64,000 nucleotides of DNA from Buddleja alternifolia (taxonomy: Eukaryota; Streptophyta; Magnoliopsida; Lamiales; Scrophulariaceae): positions 31,002,480-31,066,479 of the forward strand of contig CM033397.1 in assembly GCA_019426215.1 (NCBI GenBank), written 5' to 3'. The notes under the pieces were generated by a model. That model did no database searches. It worked only from the letters and a program-made list of their open reading frames with translations, and had not been told where the DNA came from. Positions 11,752-23,534 of this stretch are shown here, piece by piece. Position 1 is the stretch's first letter. Each line of letters begins with the position of its first letter. Position numbers and translations under genes: made by a program.

Positions 11752-13385
11752 TGTTGGTCCCAAGTGGCATACGAAAGGGTCTAGAAGGGGGGGGTTGAAT
11801 AGATCCTGAAGTCTTTTTCAACTTCAAAAAGATTTCGTATTAAAATGTAGACGCTTGTTTGAGCGTTTACTTGAAGACTGTTTTGATAAAGTTAACTTAG
11901 ACTCAAGATTTGAATACTATAACCAGATAGGTTTAAGCGTTCAGTTCTTTAATCAGGGTTAGCACAGCGGAATAATTTTAGAGTCCTTTCTTTTTGAAAG
12001 CTTTAGCGTCACAAGTTGTTTCTTAGTTGCTTAATGTTTGATTGTGTTTTACTTAATCAATTTATGCAATGAGATGACAATAAAAAAATTGACTGTAAAG
12101 TAAATGAATCCCAACTACGTCCTTCTTCTCCTTGATCACTTGGAGGCAATCCACTAAAATGTGTCTCAAAGAATCACATAGAATCTTCTGCAATTTAGGG
12201 ACAAAGGAAGAGATGGATATGGATGGCTTGCGCTCCTTGGTCACACAGATTTCTACTACAAGCCACTTCAATCCTCTGCTTCTGGAAAGACAATCTCGAG
12301 CTCCTTGATCACACAGATTTTAGCTCCAATAAAGATCTTCTCCAAGATGGCCTTGAGCTCCTTGATCACACAGACTTCAGCTCCAATAAAGACCTTTCTT
12401 CAACAAGCTTCTCTTACTCAAAAATACTGCTGGTGGAAATCAACAATCTTTCTCACTCAGATGAAAGGTGTTGAGGATTTATTGTAACAGGTTTGTTTGA
12501 TGTTGGGAAGTTCAAACAACTTGGGATATCTCAGTAAGAATTTAGGTTTCTTCTTTGGAAGAGGTTTGAGATATCTGGTGACTGTCTGGAATGTATTTGA
12601 GAAGCTTGAAGGATTTTGACTATGGGGTTTGCAAGTTTTTCTCTCAAATTATTTCTGAGCTCTCTTTCACATTTACGTCTTTTCACACTCGCACAGAGAT
12701 AGCTGAAGGGTACTATTTATAGAGAATCTTGGGATTTGTCCGTTGGACACAAGTTAGGCGCGTGTACCTCACGCAGAGCTTCAAATAGTCCCTTTTTTGA
12801 CATTCCTTAATTTCTGCTGATTCCGATTGGACAGGAGCAAGTTTGAACTCTGAAAAGCTGACAGTCTAGTAAAAAAAGGTGGCTTGTCCACAAGTCATAC
12901 TGTCTTGTTTACATTTAATGCACTTATCAAACATTTAATGCATTTTGAAGTTATTTCCCGTTGGAAATAAATGTCCGTTGGTGATTGCATTTAAGTCCTT
13001 GATAACTTGGGTTTTATCCTTCAGGTGAATCTGAAAGCTGGACACTTGAGTCGCTTGGACGCTTGAGTTGGATGCTTGAGACAGCTGAGCGTAGTCGCTG
13101 AAATCAGTCGTTGAGAACAATCGCTGAGCGCTCGAAACAAATCTTCATCTTTACTTTGACTTTGGATGCTGATATTCAACTTCATCACTTAATAGACTCA
13201 CACAGAACTCTATTAGCGATTTGGTATCACATACTTAGTCTAAAATCTATAAAGATAAAAATTACAAGCCTAACAAAATAAGTAAACCTCCAAACGCTTA
13301 TACAATATTTCTATGAAAGCATAAACTTACATTTTTGGGGTCCTATCTTGTCATCATCAAAACATCTAACATGAAATTCCTAAGA
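11752..13385 (-). repeat. 3' LTR of element B
   Basis: On the + strand it starts TGTTGGTCCCAAG and ends CATGAAATTCCTAAGA, next to a polypurine tract at 13386-13400 (complement AAAAAGGGGGAAT). The reversed TATA box is CTATTTATAG at 12713-12722. It contains a short direct repeat (GAGCTCCTTGATCACACAGA, around 12300-12400) that the LTR of element A lacks. Confidence 0.87.
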
Positions 13386-13437
13386 ATTCCCCCTTTTTGA
13401 TGATGTCAAGACCTTAACTCTTATAACTCTGCCTTTT

Positions 13438-13700
13438 CTTTCTCTTCTCCTTAAACTGTTTTTCTTTCTCTTCTTCCCCCTTCTTGGCATCATTAAGGGA
13501 AGACTGCAGTTCAAGCGATACTCGCTAGAGGAGGAAGATCAGTTGGTGTGGGGAAAAACTCGGCCACTTCTATCGACCGCTCAGCATCCACCGTCGTATC
13601 CACGTCTGGACGGACAGTGTAAAACAATCTTCTAGCGATTTCCACCACCGTTGATAGCACTTGATGGTAAATCAACATCCAACTATGTCTGCCTCTAGTT
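13438..13700 (-). pseudogene. Residual env-like ORF pieces in element B
   Basis: On the minus strand a piece containing TVDAERSIEVA and PTPTD matches the env-like ORF of element A near 10080-10150 (TVDAERLIEVA, PTPTG). It is joined to a piece with SSLNDAKKGEE that matches SLDDAKNGED of element A near 17140-17165. The C-terminal part then ends just before the polypurine tract. The two pieces are far apart in A, so a large part of the ORF was deleted in B. It is non-functional, but it shows where the env-like ORF ends relative to the LTR. Confidence 0.7.
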
Positions 13701-14062
13701 TTTTTTTTGCAATATGTATGAATTTTTTAAAAGTTTCTATTAAGTGTTGAAGGGAATGTGTTCAACGCTTAACATATACCACTTGTTGAAATGATATCAC
13801 TTGAAATTAAATTCTTTTTATGTTTGATCGTTCAACACATCATGCACAAATAACATTAAGCGTTGATGATCAATGCATATGAAAAACAGTTTTTGATCAT
13901 TGACGTTTACAGATATGTTCAAGTACAATTTTAAGGTTCCTCCTAAATTTGATAACTCGTAACAATTTTGAAAACGCTTTTAGACAATATAATAAAGTGA
14001 ATTCCCCCTACATTATATGTCTAATAAAAATATGATGCATAATGATTAAGCGTTTAAATTAT

Positions 14063-14902
14063 TCATACCTTGTTCTGGAATGAAGAACAGGATTTTTCAT
14101 ATCTTAGAGTTTTTTTGAATTTCTTGACCAATAAATCCATTTCCTTTTCCTCACTCAATTCTGCCGCTTCCGCTTCACTGACTGATTTTACCTTGCCCTT
14201 GATAGTAGCGATTAATGCTCCAAAATTAGTTGAGGTGTCGCTGAGTGCATCTAATTCGAATTCAAAAGTCCTTAGCTCTGAAAACACATGCTCTGGAGTT
14301 AGAATCTCCAACATCTGTGATTCTCTCATAGCAGTTGTTTTCATCAAAAATCTACTGGGAAGACTTCGGAAAATCTTGTCGACCATTTCCTTGTTCGTCA
14401 ACTCCATGCCTAGTGACGCTAACTCTGTAATGAGCGAAGTGAATCTCGCGTCTAATTGTTCTAGTGTCTCATTGGGCTGCATCTTAAAACCATTAAATCT
14501 TTCCTTGGCAATAGAAAACTTGTTTTCCTTGATTTGTGCTGAGCCACCACATATTATAGCCAACTTATCCCATATTTCCTTAGTCGTATTACATGACTTG
14601 ACCTTGTTGAATAAGTTGTCATTGTCACCTATGGCTGTATATAGAGCGTTCCTCCCAACATTGTCCAAATTAGCTCTTCGACGCTCATCTGGGGACCATT
14701 CATATTTAGGTTTCTCTACATAATCGTCAGGTGTTGCTTCTGTAGCTCCAGGCGCTTTGGTGATGACTTTGAGAATTTGAATCGGACCATCTGAAATGAT
14801 ATCACACATTTTATCATCACACGAACACAATTAAGTAAACGTTTTTACCTTCCATGAGTCATAATTTGACTCGGTCAACTTAGGAACTCTAGTGAATGCC
14901 AT
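14063..14902 (-). pseudogene. gag: gag of element B (N-terminal and middle part)
   Basis: On the minus strand it begins at ATG 14902 with SNYDSWK, meets one stop about 24 codons in, and is then open for 255 codons (14830-14063). It includes NLFNKVKSCNTTKEIWDKL and LTPEHVFSELRTFEFEL, as in the gag of element A. It is better preserved than the A copy: it keeps the segment around PDERRRANLDNVGRNALYTA that A has lost, and Gln where A has a stop. The zinc knuckle is missing because the reading ends near the deletion point. Alone it could give at most a truncated Gag. Confidence 0.85.
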
Positions 14903-14984
14903 GATTTTTTTTTAAAGCAACTAAATTTTAAAGGGATCTGAACAAGCAGTTATGCTTGGAAATTTAAAAATTTCAACTTCAACC

Positions 14985-14998
14985 GCTCTGATACCAAT
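14985..14998 (-). other. Primer binding site of element B
   Basis: GCTCTGATACCA, read in reverse, is TGGTATCAGAGC, the initiator-Met tRNA site. It lies just inside the reversed 5' LTR, which fixes the orientation of the element. Confidence 0.9.
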
Positions 14999-16662
14999 TG
15001 GTGGTCCCAAGTGGCATACGAAAGGGTCTAGAAAGGGAGGGGGGATTGAACAGATCCTGAAGTCTTTTCTAACTTTAAAAAGATTTCGTATTAAAATGTA
15101 GAGGCTTGTCTGAGCGTTTACTTGAAGACTGTTTTGATAAAGTTAACTTACATTCAAGATTTGAATACAATAACCAGATAGGTTTAAGCGTTCAGTTCTT
15201 TTATCAGGGTTAGCACAACGGAATAATTTTAGAGTCTTTTCTTTTTGAAAGCTTTAGCGTCACAAGTTGTTTCTTAGTTGCTTAACGTTTGATTGTATTT
15301 TACTTAATCAATTTATGCAATGAGATGATAATAAGAAAATTGACTGTAAAGTAAATGAATCCCAACTACTTCATTCTTCTTCTTGATCACTTGGAGGCAA
15401 TCCACTAAAATGATTCTCAAAGAATCACACAGAATCTTCTACAATTTAGGGACAAAGGAAGAGATGGATATGGATGACTTGAGCTCCTTGGTCACATAGA
15501 TTTCTGCTACAAGCCACTTCAATCCTCTGCTTCTGGAAAGACGATCTCGAGCTCCTTGATCACACTGATTTCAGCTCCAATAAAGATCTTCTCCAAGATG
15601 GCCTTAAGCTCCTTGATCACACAGACTTCAGCTCCAATAAAGACCTTTCTTCAACAAGCTTATCTTACTAAAAAATACTGCTTGTGGAAGTCAACAATAT
15701 TTTTCACTCAGATGAAAGGTGTTGAGGGTTCATTGTAACAGGTTTGTTTGATGTTGGGAAGTTCAAACAACTTGGAATATCTCAATAAGAATTTAGGTTT
15801 CTTCTTTGAAAGAGGTTTGAGATATCTGGTGACTGTCTGGAATGTATTTGAGAAGCTTGAAGGATTTTGACTATGGGGTTTGCAAGCTTTTCTCTCAAAT
15901 TATTTCTCAGCTCTCTTTCACATTTACGTCTTTTCACACTCGCACAGAGATAGCTGAAGGGTACTATTTATAGAGAATCTTGGGATTTGTCCGTTGGACA
16001 CAAGTCAGGCGCGTGTACCTCACGCAGAGCTTCAAATAGTCCATTTTCTGACATTCCTTAATTTCTGCTGATTCCTATTGGACAAGAGCAGGTTTGAACT
16101 CTGAAAAGCTGACAGTCTAGTAAAAAAGGTGGCTTGTCCACAAGTCATACTGTCTTGTTTACATTTAATGCACTTATCAAACATTTAATGCATTTTGAAT
16201 TTATTTCCCGTTGGAAATAAATGTCCATTGGTGATTGCATTTAAGTCCTTGATAACTTGGGCTTTATCCTTTAGGTGAATCTGAAAGCTGGACACTTGAG
16301 TCGCTCGGACGCTTGAGTCGGATGCTTGAGACAGCTGAGCGCTTGAGTCGCTGAGTGCAGTCGCTGAGATTAGTCATTGAGCGCTTGTCTGAGCTCTCGG
16401 AACAAATCTTCATCTTTACTTTGACTTTGGACGCTGATCTTCAACTTCATCACTTAATAGACTCACACAGAACTCTATTAGCGATTTGGTATCACATACT
16501 TAGTCTAAAATCTGTAAAGATAAAAATTACAAGCCTAACAAAATAAGTAAACTTCCAAACGCTTATACAGTATTTCTATGAAAGCATAAACTTACATTTT
16601 TGGGTTCTAACATAAAATCCTATCTTGTCATCATCAAAACATCTAACATGAAATTCCTAACA
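14999..16662 (-). repeat. 5' LTR of element B
   Basis: On the + strand it starts TGGTGGTCCCAAG and ends CATGAAATTCCTAACA. It is near-identical over most of its length to the copy at 11752-13385, including the internal short repeat. Small differences, such as an extra stretch rich in CGCTTGAG near 16330-16390, give the 30-bp length difference. Confidence 0.88.
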
Positions 16663-16667
16663 GTTCA

Positions 16668-17621
16668 GGAAGTCCTTGACGAGCCTAAAGAGCCTTTTGT
16701 CAGAGACAAATCTAAAGGTAAAGCTCCAGTTTCTAGCTCTCATGGTCCTGAGCATTCTTCCTCAAACTCCGACTCAGACTCAGAAAGTGATCCAGAGGCA
16801 CGAGATTTCAAGAAAGTCGTTCGTAATGCTCTTAGCAGTTTAACGGGCTCGTGTTCTCGTTTGGAAGAGCGCAACAAAACAATGTTTCATAACATAGAGA
16901 GACTGCTTAAGGCTGACATGAGTCACACAACCAAGCTTACCATCTCCATGATGAACAGTATCGCTCCTCTCATCAATGAACTTTCTGACGATTTCAACAG
17001 AACGCTTGCCCAGAATGCATCAGCTGATACTGAGCATCACAATTCTTCCAATTTAATCTCTTAGAGTATCGCTGAGCAAGTTGCTCTCTTGATAGATAAA
17101 GTCAAGCTTCTCCGACGGGACATCGTGGACTTAAAGACCTCCCTTGATGATGCCAAGAATGGGGAAGATCTTAAAGAAAAGTCCCAGTCCAAGGCTATCT
17201 CTAAGACAGACAACAAGTACTGGTGATCTATATTCGAGGAGATAGTGAGCATAAAGAAAATGCTTACTAAGAAGAGAAAGCCTAGATATTATCAAGGCAA
17301 GCACTTACTCCCAGACCTGGACGTTGAGTTCTTAGTATGGGTTTTCACCCATATGCCGGACCGCTTAGAAGACCTATCAACTGGAAATCCACCAATGATC
17401 GAAGACAAGACATTTATCATGACTTGATCCGAGAACTTGGAATCCCTCCGAGGGATTGGGTGGAAAGACTGTTGGAGCTGGAAAAAAGCGCTAGACGTAG
17501 AAGACATGACTACAATGAAGTCCAGCATACAACTATGATAGATGTTGATAGACTTCTACTGGATTTAGCGACTGAAATATATCAAGAAGAAGAAGCAAAT
17601 AGGAAGCGACAGAAAAGATGA
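16668..17621 (+). pseudogene. env-like third ORF of element A, C-terminal part
   Basis: This continues the frame left at 11751 and runs to a stop at 17062, then onward in the same frame (17245-17427), then one frame over (17337-17621). The start is rich in Ser/Asp/Glu, followed by a segment with NALSSLTGSCSRLEERNK, and then the block SLDDAKNGED that element B also keeps. The last part (DLIRELGIPPRDWVERLLELEK) is charged and helical-looking. There is no obvious membrane anchor. It ends about 20 bp before recognisable element A sequence runs out. Confidence 0.65.
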
Positions 17622-17640
17622 TTGATTATGTTGTTCTATA

Positions 17641-18671
17641 TAATTCTGTTCAATTTGAAAAGTATGCACTTCTTCCAAATGGACTTTTGAAGAAGTGACT
17701 TATTCCAAAAGCCCATTTAAATTTGTTTACCAAACAAGTAAAATTTTCACAAATGGACTTCCATCTCCAAAAGTCGATTTGAAAAGTGTTTCCAAACGCA
17801 TCTTAAATAAGAAGTTCTTTTATTTTACATTATTTAATTTTTGCTCAAAAAATTATTTTAAATTTTTTTATTTTTATACACGCATCGAGTGTGCTATGCC
17901 GACTAGTACTATTTATAAAGAAAAGAGCTTTTATAGACTGAGACATGCAATTTTTACACCACAACACAATTTTTTCCATCATCCCGGTAATGCCATTTTC
18001 TTAAACTAACTACTGCGTGAAACATAACCGACATTTAAGGCACAACCGTCATTTTATTGTTGTTGTAACTGAGCACTCCTCGTTCCCTACAACTTGAAAA
18101 AATTTATGCTAAACCCAGTTCAATGATGCTAGTATCTATATCTCTCACATATTAAGGTGTATTGTGTGTGGTCCGTACACACACTTGTGTGTGAGAGATA
18201 ATACAAAATTTATACTTGAACTATTGGACTCGATCTGACATAGAATTACCTATTCCTCATACTTCACTTATGGCATTCTGACTTAACCTTCTTGACAATT
18301 TGGTGTTTTTGTATAATTTATTGTCTTATGTACTTCTTTTACTATTTTGTTATAGAGCATCCTGATGACAAAATATCCCACAAAGTATCTTCTCTCTTTT
18401 TGGTAAATGACAGCATAGTATCTTCACATATTTAAAGTTGCTAGCAATTGATTGTTGTCTTTAATGGGTAGAACATTTATCTCTACTACCTTGCGAAACT
18501 GATATCTGCAACAAGCATCACTAGCAACCACAAGTGCAATAAAATTTTACTAAAATGATGGATCAATAATAAAAGGATGTAATCTTTCGAACTACTGCGG
18601 ATTATTAGTCCACAGTGTTCTATATTTTCAGACAATTAACTATTATATTTTTGGGTAATAAATGTAATTGA
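17641..18671. other. Unassigned AT-rich DNA where the 3' end of element A should be
   Basis: No LTR of the element A family is present here. The first 200 bp contain repeated short motifs (AAATGGACTT, AAAAGT) suggestive of a decayed small transposon, but I found no clear terminal inverted repeat. A GTGTGTGTG-like run lies near 18150-18205. The open frame at 17695-18009 is Phe/Lys-rich and resembles chance AT-rich sequence. Confidence 0.4.
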
Positions 18672-19073
18672 TGTAGGTGGAATCTAGATCTTGGTCCAAG
18701 CTAATAAGCCCAAGACCTAATGGCCCAAAGTCCATTAGAATAGTGAATTCAGATCTTTTCTAGAAGATATCCAACCCAAGCTGGAAGACCCAGAAGACCT
18801 GCCAACCAAGACCTACGAGAGAGAATATATCTATATAACGCAAGGCGGGAGACAAGATTCAGTCAAGTTCATACTTTCCTTAATGAAGACCTGGCGGAAT
18901 CAAGACATATATTAGTATTAATAATGATTGATCCTTGATCAAATATATCCAAAAATAGAAGGATGTAGATTTATTCCCTTTACTACATGTATAATTACCA
19001 TAGTTGACTTACTATAACATATCCAACCCCATCAAAACTTGTATAAATACTCAACCTAAAGCATAGTGAAGAA
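18672..19073 (+). repeat. Partial LTR of an unrelated retrotransposon
   Basis: It begins TGTAGGTGGAATC and has the GGCCCA/AGCCCA-rich composition common in plant LTR U3 regions. It reaches a good TATA box (TGTATAAATACTCAACC, about 19040-19057) shortly before the sequence turns directly into satellite. Only about 400 bp is present, so the rest was lost at the junction. It could be a truncated solo LTR. The family is not recognised. Confidence 0.45.
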
Positions 19074-22000
19074 CATAACTTGTTAGGAAGAAGAGCAGTG
19101 TTGGAGGGAGTGGGATTTATGACTGTTTCTTGGCTATGATGGTGGAATTTGAAATCCATCATCCGAATGATAGTTCCACTAACTGGTCCCTAATGTTACA
19201 TGTTATGTTGTTTGCTCTTCAACTTTTTAAGCATGCCATTGTGTACTGGCTTGAACTGGAGCTCCAAAGTGACCACAACTTGTTAAGATGGAGAAAAGTG
19301 TTGGAGGAAGTCATTATAAACAATGGAAGAAGTCCGATACAGAAATCGAGCAGGCACAGAAGACACAAGATCAAATACAGAAGCGGAGAAGAATCGGGAA
19401 ATGATGAACATGCTACTACGATTGTAGAATAGGGAAATGATGAACGGGCTTCTGCGATCATAGAATTGGGGCATGATGGAGGGGTGATAGAGAGAATCAG
19501 GAAATTATTTTTTGGGTAAGGCATTCTTACATTAGGATACGATGTGTTACAAAATTAGTTTGGCTGATTTTAGCTATATTGCTTTATGGTTTCACTTTAG
19601 GACTCTTCTCTGTTTGATACTTTGCATTCTCTAATAGGTAAGTCGTTGATGGTAAGCAACCAGAAGAACTTAATGGAGTTGGCATGTTATTCAGTTTGGG
19701 GTTCGTTATAGCTGGTATTGGTTATTTTTCTATTTTTATGTTTGTCACATACTTTTCTAACACGCGTGTGTTTAAGGTTACACGATTATTCAAGTTACTG
19801 ATTGACACAGTATTGATTTTTCAGTTTTATCTTGTTTCGATTATATGGCTAGCCCTGGTAATCTCGTATATTTAAAATGTTTGTGATTGCACATTTTGTG
19901 TCTAACTAATCTTGTTGTGCTTGTTGAAAACATGAGGATTTATGCATGTTTTTTCACTATGATGTTTGAATTTGAAATCAACCAACGGCATGATAGTTCT
20001 TCTAACTGGTTCGTAAAGATAATTGCCATGTCTTTTCATTTTCAAATTTTTAAGCATGTCATTGAGGACCGGCTTGAACTGGAGCTCCAAAGTGACCACA
20101 ACTTATTATGAACAAGAGCAGTGTCGGAGAGAGTAGGGATTTATGACTGTTTCTTGGATATGATGGTGGAATTTGAAATCCATCATTCAAATGATAGTTC
20201 TTCTAACTGGTCCCTAATGTCACATGTTATGTTGTTTGCTCTTCAACTTTTTAAGCATGCCACAGTGTACTGGCTTGAACTAGAGCTCCAAAGTGACCAT
20301 AACTTGTTAAGATGAAGAAAAGTGTTGGAGGAAGTCATTATAAAAAAAGGAAGAAGTCCGATACAGAAATCAAGGAAGCATAGAAGACTCAAGATCAAAT
20401 ACAGAAGCGGAGAAGAATCGAAAAAGGATGAACATGCTACTGCGATTGTAGAATTTGGAAATGATGAACGGGCTTCTGCGATTAAAGAATTGGGGTATGA
20501 CGGAGGGGTGATAGAGAGAATTAGGAAATTATTTTTTGGGTAAGGCATTCCTTCATTAGGATACGACGTGTTACAAAATTAGTTTGGCTGGTTTTCGCTA
20601 TATTGCCTTATAGGTTTAATTTTACGACTCTTCTGTGTTTGATACTTTGCATTCTCCCATGGGTAAGTCGTTGATGGTAAGCAACCAGAAGAATTTAATA
20701 GAGTTGGCATGTTATTCAGTTTGGGGTTTGTTATAGCTGGTATTGGTTATTTTTTTATTTTTATGTTTGTCATATACTTTTTTAACATGCGTGTGGTTAG
20801 GGTTAGACGATTATTCAGATGACTAATTGACACAGTATTGTTTTTTCAGTTTTATCTTGTTTTGATTATATGGTTAGCCCTGATAATCTCGTATATTTAA
20901 AATGTTTATTATTGCACATTTTATGTCTTGCTAATCTTGTTGTGGTTGTTGAAAACATGAGGATTTATGCACGTTGTTTCGTTATGATGTTGGAATTTGA
21001 AATCAACCAAAGGCATAATAGTTCTTCTTACTGGTCTATAAATTTAATTTCTATGTCTTTTGATTTTCAAATTTTTAAGCATGTCATTGAGGATTGGCTT
21101 AAACTGGAGCTCCAAAGTGAACTCAACTTGTTAGGAAGAAGAGCAGTGTTGGAGGGAGTAGGTATTTATGATTGTTTCTTGGCTATGATGGTGAAATTTG
21201 AAATCCATCATCCGAATTATAGTTCTTCTAACTGGTCCCTAATGTTACATGTTATGTTTTTTGCTCTTTAACTTTTTAAGCATGCCATTGTGCACTGGCT
21301 TGAACTAGAGCTCCAAAGTAACCTCAACTTGTTCAGATGAAGAAAAGTGTTGGAGGAAGTCATTATAAATAATGGAAGAAGTCAGATACAGAAATCGAGG
21401 AGTCATAGAAGACTCAAGATCAATTACAGAAGCGGAGCAGAATTGAGAAATGATGAACATGCTACTGGGATTGTAGAATTGGGAAATGATGAACGGGCTT
21501 CTACGATCATAGAATTGGCGTATGATGGAGGGGTGATAGAGAGAATCGGGAAATTATTTTTTGGGTAAGGCAATCTTTCATTAGTATACGATGTGTTACA
21601 AAATTAGTTTGGCTGATTTTAGCTATATAATGTCTTATGGTTTCACTTTAGGACACTTCTGTGTTCGATACTTTGCATTATCTCATGGGTAAGTCGTTGA
21701 TGGTAAGCAACCATAAAAACTTAATGGAGTTGGCATGTTATTCAATTTGGGGTTCGTTATAGTTGGTATTGGTTATTTTTTTTATTTTTATATTTGTCAC
21801 ATACTTTTTTAACATGCGTGTGGTTAGGGTTACACGATTATTCAAGTTACTAATTGACACTGTGTTGATTTTTTCAATTTTATCTTGTTTTGATTATATG
21901 GCAAGCCCTGGTAATCTTGTATATTTAAAATTTTTATGATTGCACATTTTTTGTCTTACTAATCTTGTTCTGGTTGTTGCAAACACGAGGAATTATGCAT

Positions 22001-23534
22001 GTTTCTTCGCTATGATGTTGGAATTTGAAATCAACCAACGGTGTGATAGTTCTTCTATCTGGTCCGTAAAGTTAATCGCTTTGTCTTTTGATTTTCAAAT
22101 TTTTAAGCATGTCATTGAGGACTGGCTTGAAATGGAGTTCTAAAGTGACCACAACTTGTTAGAAAGAAGAGCAGTGTTGGAGTGAGTAGGGATTTATGAC
22201 TGTTTCTTGGCTATGATGGTGGAATTTGACATCCATCATCTGAGTGATAGTTCTTCTAACTGTTCCCTAATGTTACATGTTATGTTGTTTGCTCTTCAAC
22301 TTTTTAAGCATGCCATTGTGTACTGGCTTGAACTGGAGCTCCAAAGTTACCACAACTTGTTAAGCTAGAGAAAAGTGTTGGAGGAAGACTTTATAAACAA
22401 TGGAAGAAGTCCGATACAGAAATCGAGGAGGCATAGAAGACTCAAGATCAAATACAGAAGCATAGAAGAATCAGGAAATGTTGAACAGGCTACTGCGATT
22501 GTAGAATTGGGAAATGATGAACGGGCTTCTACGATCATAGAATTGGGGTATGATGGAGGGGTGAAAGAGAGAATCAGGAAATTATTTTTTGGGTAAGGCA
22601 ATTTTTCATTTGGATACGATGTGTTACAAAATTAGTTTGCTGATTTTAGCTATATTGCCATATGGTTTCACTTTAGGACACTTTTGTGTTTGATACTTTG
22701 CATTCTCTCATGGGTAAATCGTTGATGGTAAGCAACCAGAAGAACTTAATGGACTTGGCATGTTAATCAGTTTGGGGTTCGTTATATCTGGTATTGATTA
22801 TTTTTTCATTTTTATATTGCCACATACTTTTTTAAGATGCGTGTGGTTAGGGTTACCCGATTATTCAATTTATTAATTGACACTGCATTGATTTTTTTAA
22901 TTTTATCTTGTTTTGATTATATGGCTAGCCCTCGTAATCTCGTATATTTAAAATGTTTGTGATTTCACATTTTATATCTTACTAATCTTGTTGTGGTTGT
23001 TGCAAACATGAGGATTTATGCATGTTTCTTCGCTATGATGTTGGAATTTGAAATCAACTAACGACATGATTGTTTTTCTAATTGGTCTGTAAAGTTATTG
23101 CTATGTCTTTTGTTTTTCAAATTTATAAGCATGTTAATGAGGACTGGCTTGAACTGGAGCTCCAAAGTGACCACAACTTGTTAGAAAGAAGAGCACTGTT
23201 GGAGGGAGTAGGGATTTTTGACTGTTTCCTGGCGATGATGGTGGAATTTGAAATCTATCATGTGAATGATAGTTCTTCTAATTGGTCCGTAATGTTACAT
23301 GTTATGTTGTTTGCTCTTCAACTTATTAAGCCTGCCATTGTTTACTGGCTTGAACTGGGGCTCCAAAGTGACCATAACTTGTTAAGATGAAGAAAAGTGT
23401 TGGAGGAAGTTATTATAAACAATGGAGGAAGTCCGATACAGAAATCGAGGAGGCATAGAAGACTCAAGATCAACTACAGAAGCGAAGAGGAATCTGGAAA
23501 TGAACATGCCACTGCGATTGTGGAATTGGGAAAT
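19074..23534. repeat. ~1 kb tandem satellite array, block 1
   Basis: Four and a half monomers at about 1020-1030 bp spacing, judged from the anchor AAATTATTTTTTGGGTAAGG at about 19500, 20523, 21546 and 22578. Each monomer has two ~200 bp half-repeats (both encoding SSSNWS and LELQSDHNLL in the same frame), a 73-codon open segment ending at the anchor, and an AT-rich segment encoding a hydrophobic stretch (MLFSLGFVIAGIGYF). The block breaks off inside the 73-codon segment, at the solo LTR. The last five bases, GAAAT, are its target duplication. Confidence 0.93.

Larger units (their letters stand above)
11752..16662 (-). mobile_element. Non-autonomous Sirevirus relative B, nested in element A
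   Basis: Two LTRs in reverse orientation (11752-13385 and 14999-16662) enclose about 1.6 kb that holds gag but no pol. Read on the minus strand, the interior runs: PBS, gag (14902-14063), the post-pol spacer with polypurine tracts, two joined pieces of the env-like ORF, and a polypurine tract. It is therefore an internally deleted copy of an A-type element. The two LTRs look very alike, pointing to a fairly recent insertion. The flanks TGTCA (11747-11751) and GTTCA (16663-16667) are an imperfect 5-bp target duplication. Removing the element plus 5 bp restores the reading frame of the host ORF. Confidence 0.87.
537..17640 (+). mobile_element. Sirevirus-like Ty1/copia retrotransposon A, decayed, lacking its 3' LTR
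   Basis: The order on the + strand is 5' LTR, PBS matching initiator-Met tRNA, gag with a zinc knuckle, protease, integrase, reverse transcriptase, RNase H, post-pol spacer with polypurine tracts, and a long env-like ORF. A copia pol order followed by an extra ORF, with an LTR over 1.5 kb, is the layout of the Sirevirus (SIRE1/Maximus) lineage. All coding parts carry stops and frameshifts, so the copy is dead. Element B is inserted in the env-like ORF at 11752-16662. The right end near 17640 is approximate, because no 3' LTR or matching target duplication follows. Confidence 0.87.

Noticed and set aside
17695..18009. 104-codon + strand frame after element A
   Set aside because: Lys/Phe/Asn-rich, typical of AT-rich non-coding DNA. 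No family resemblance or splice context.
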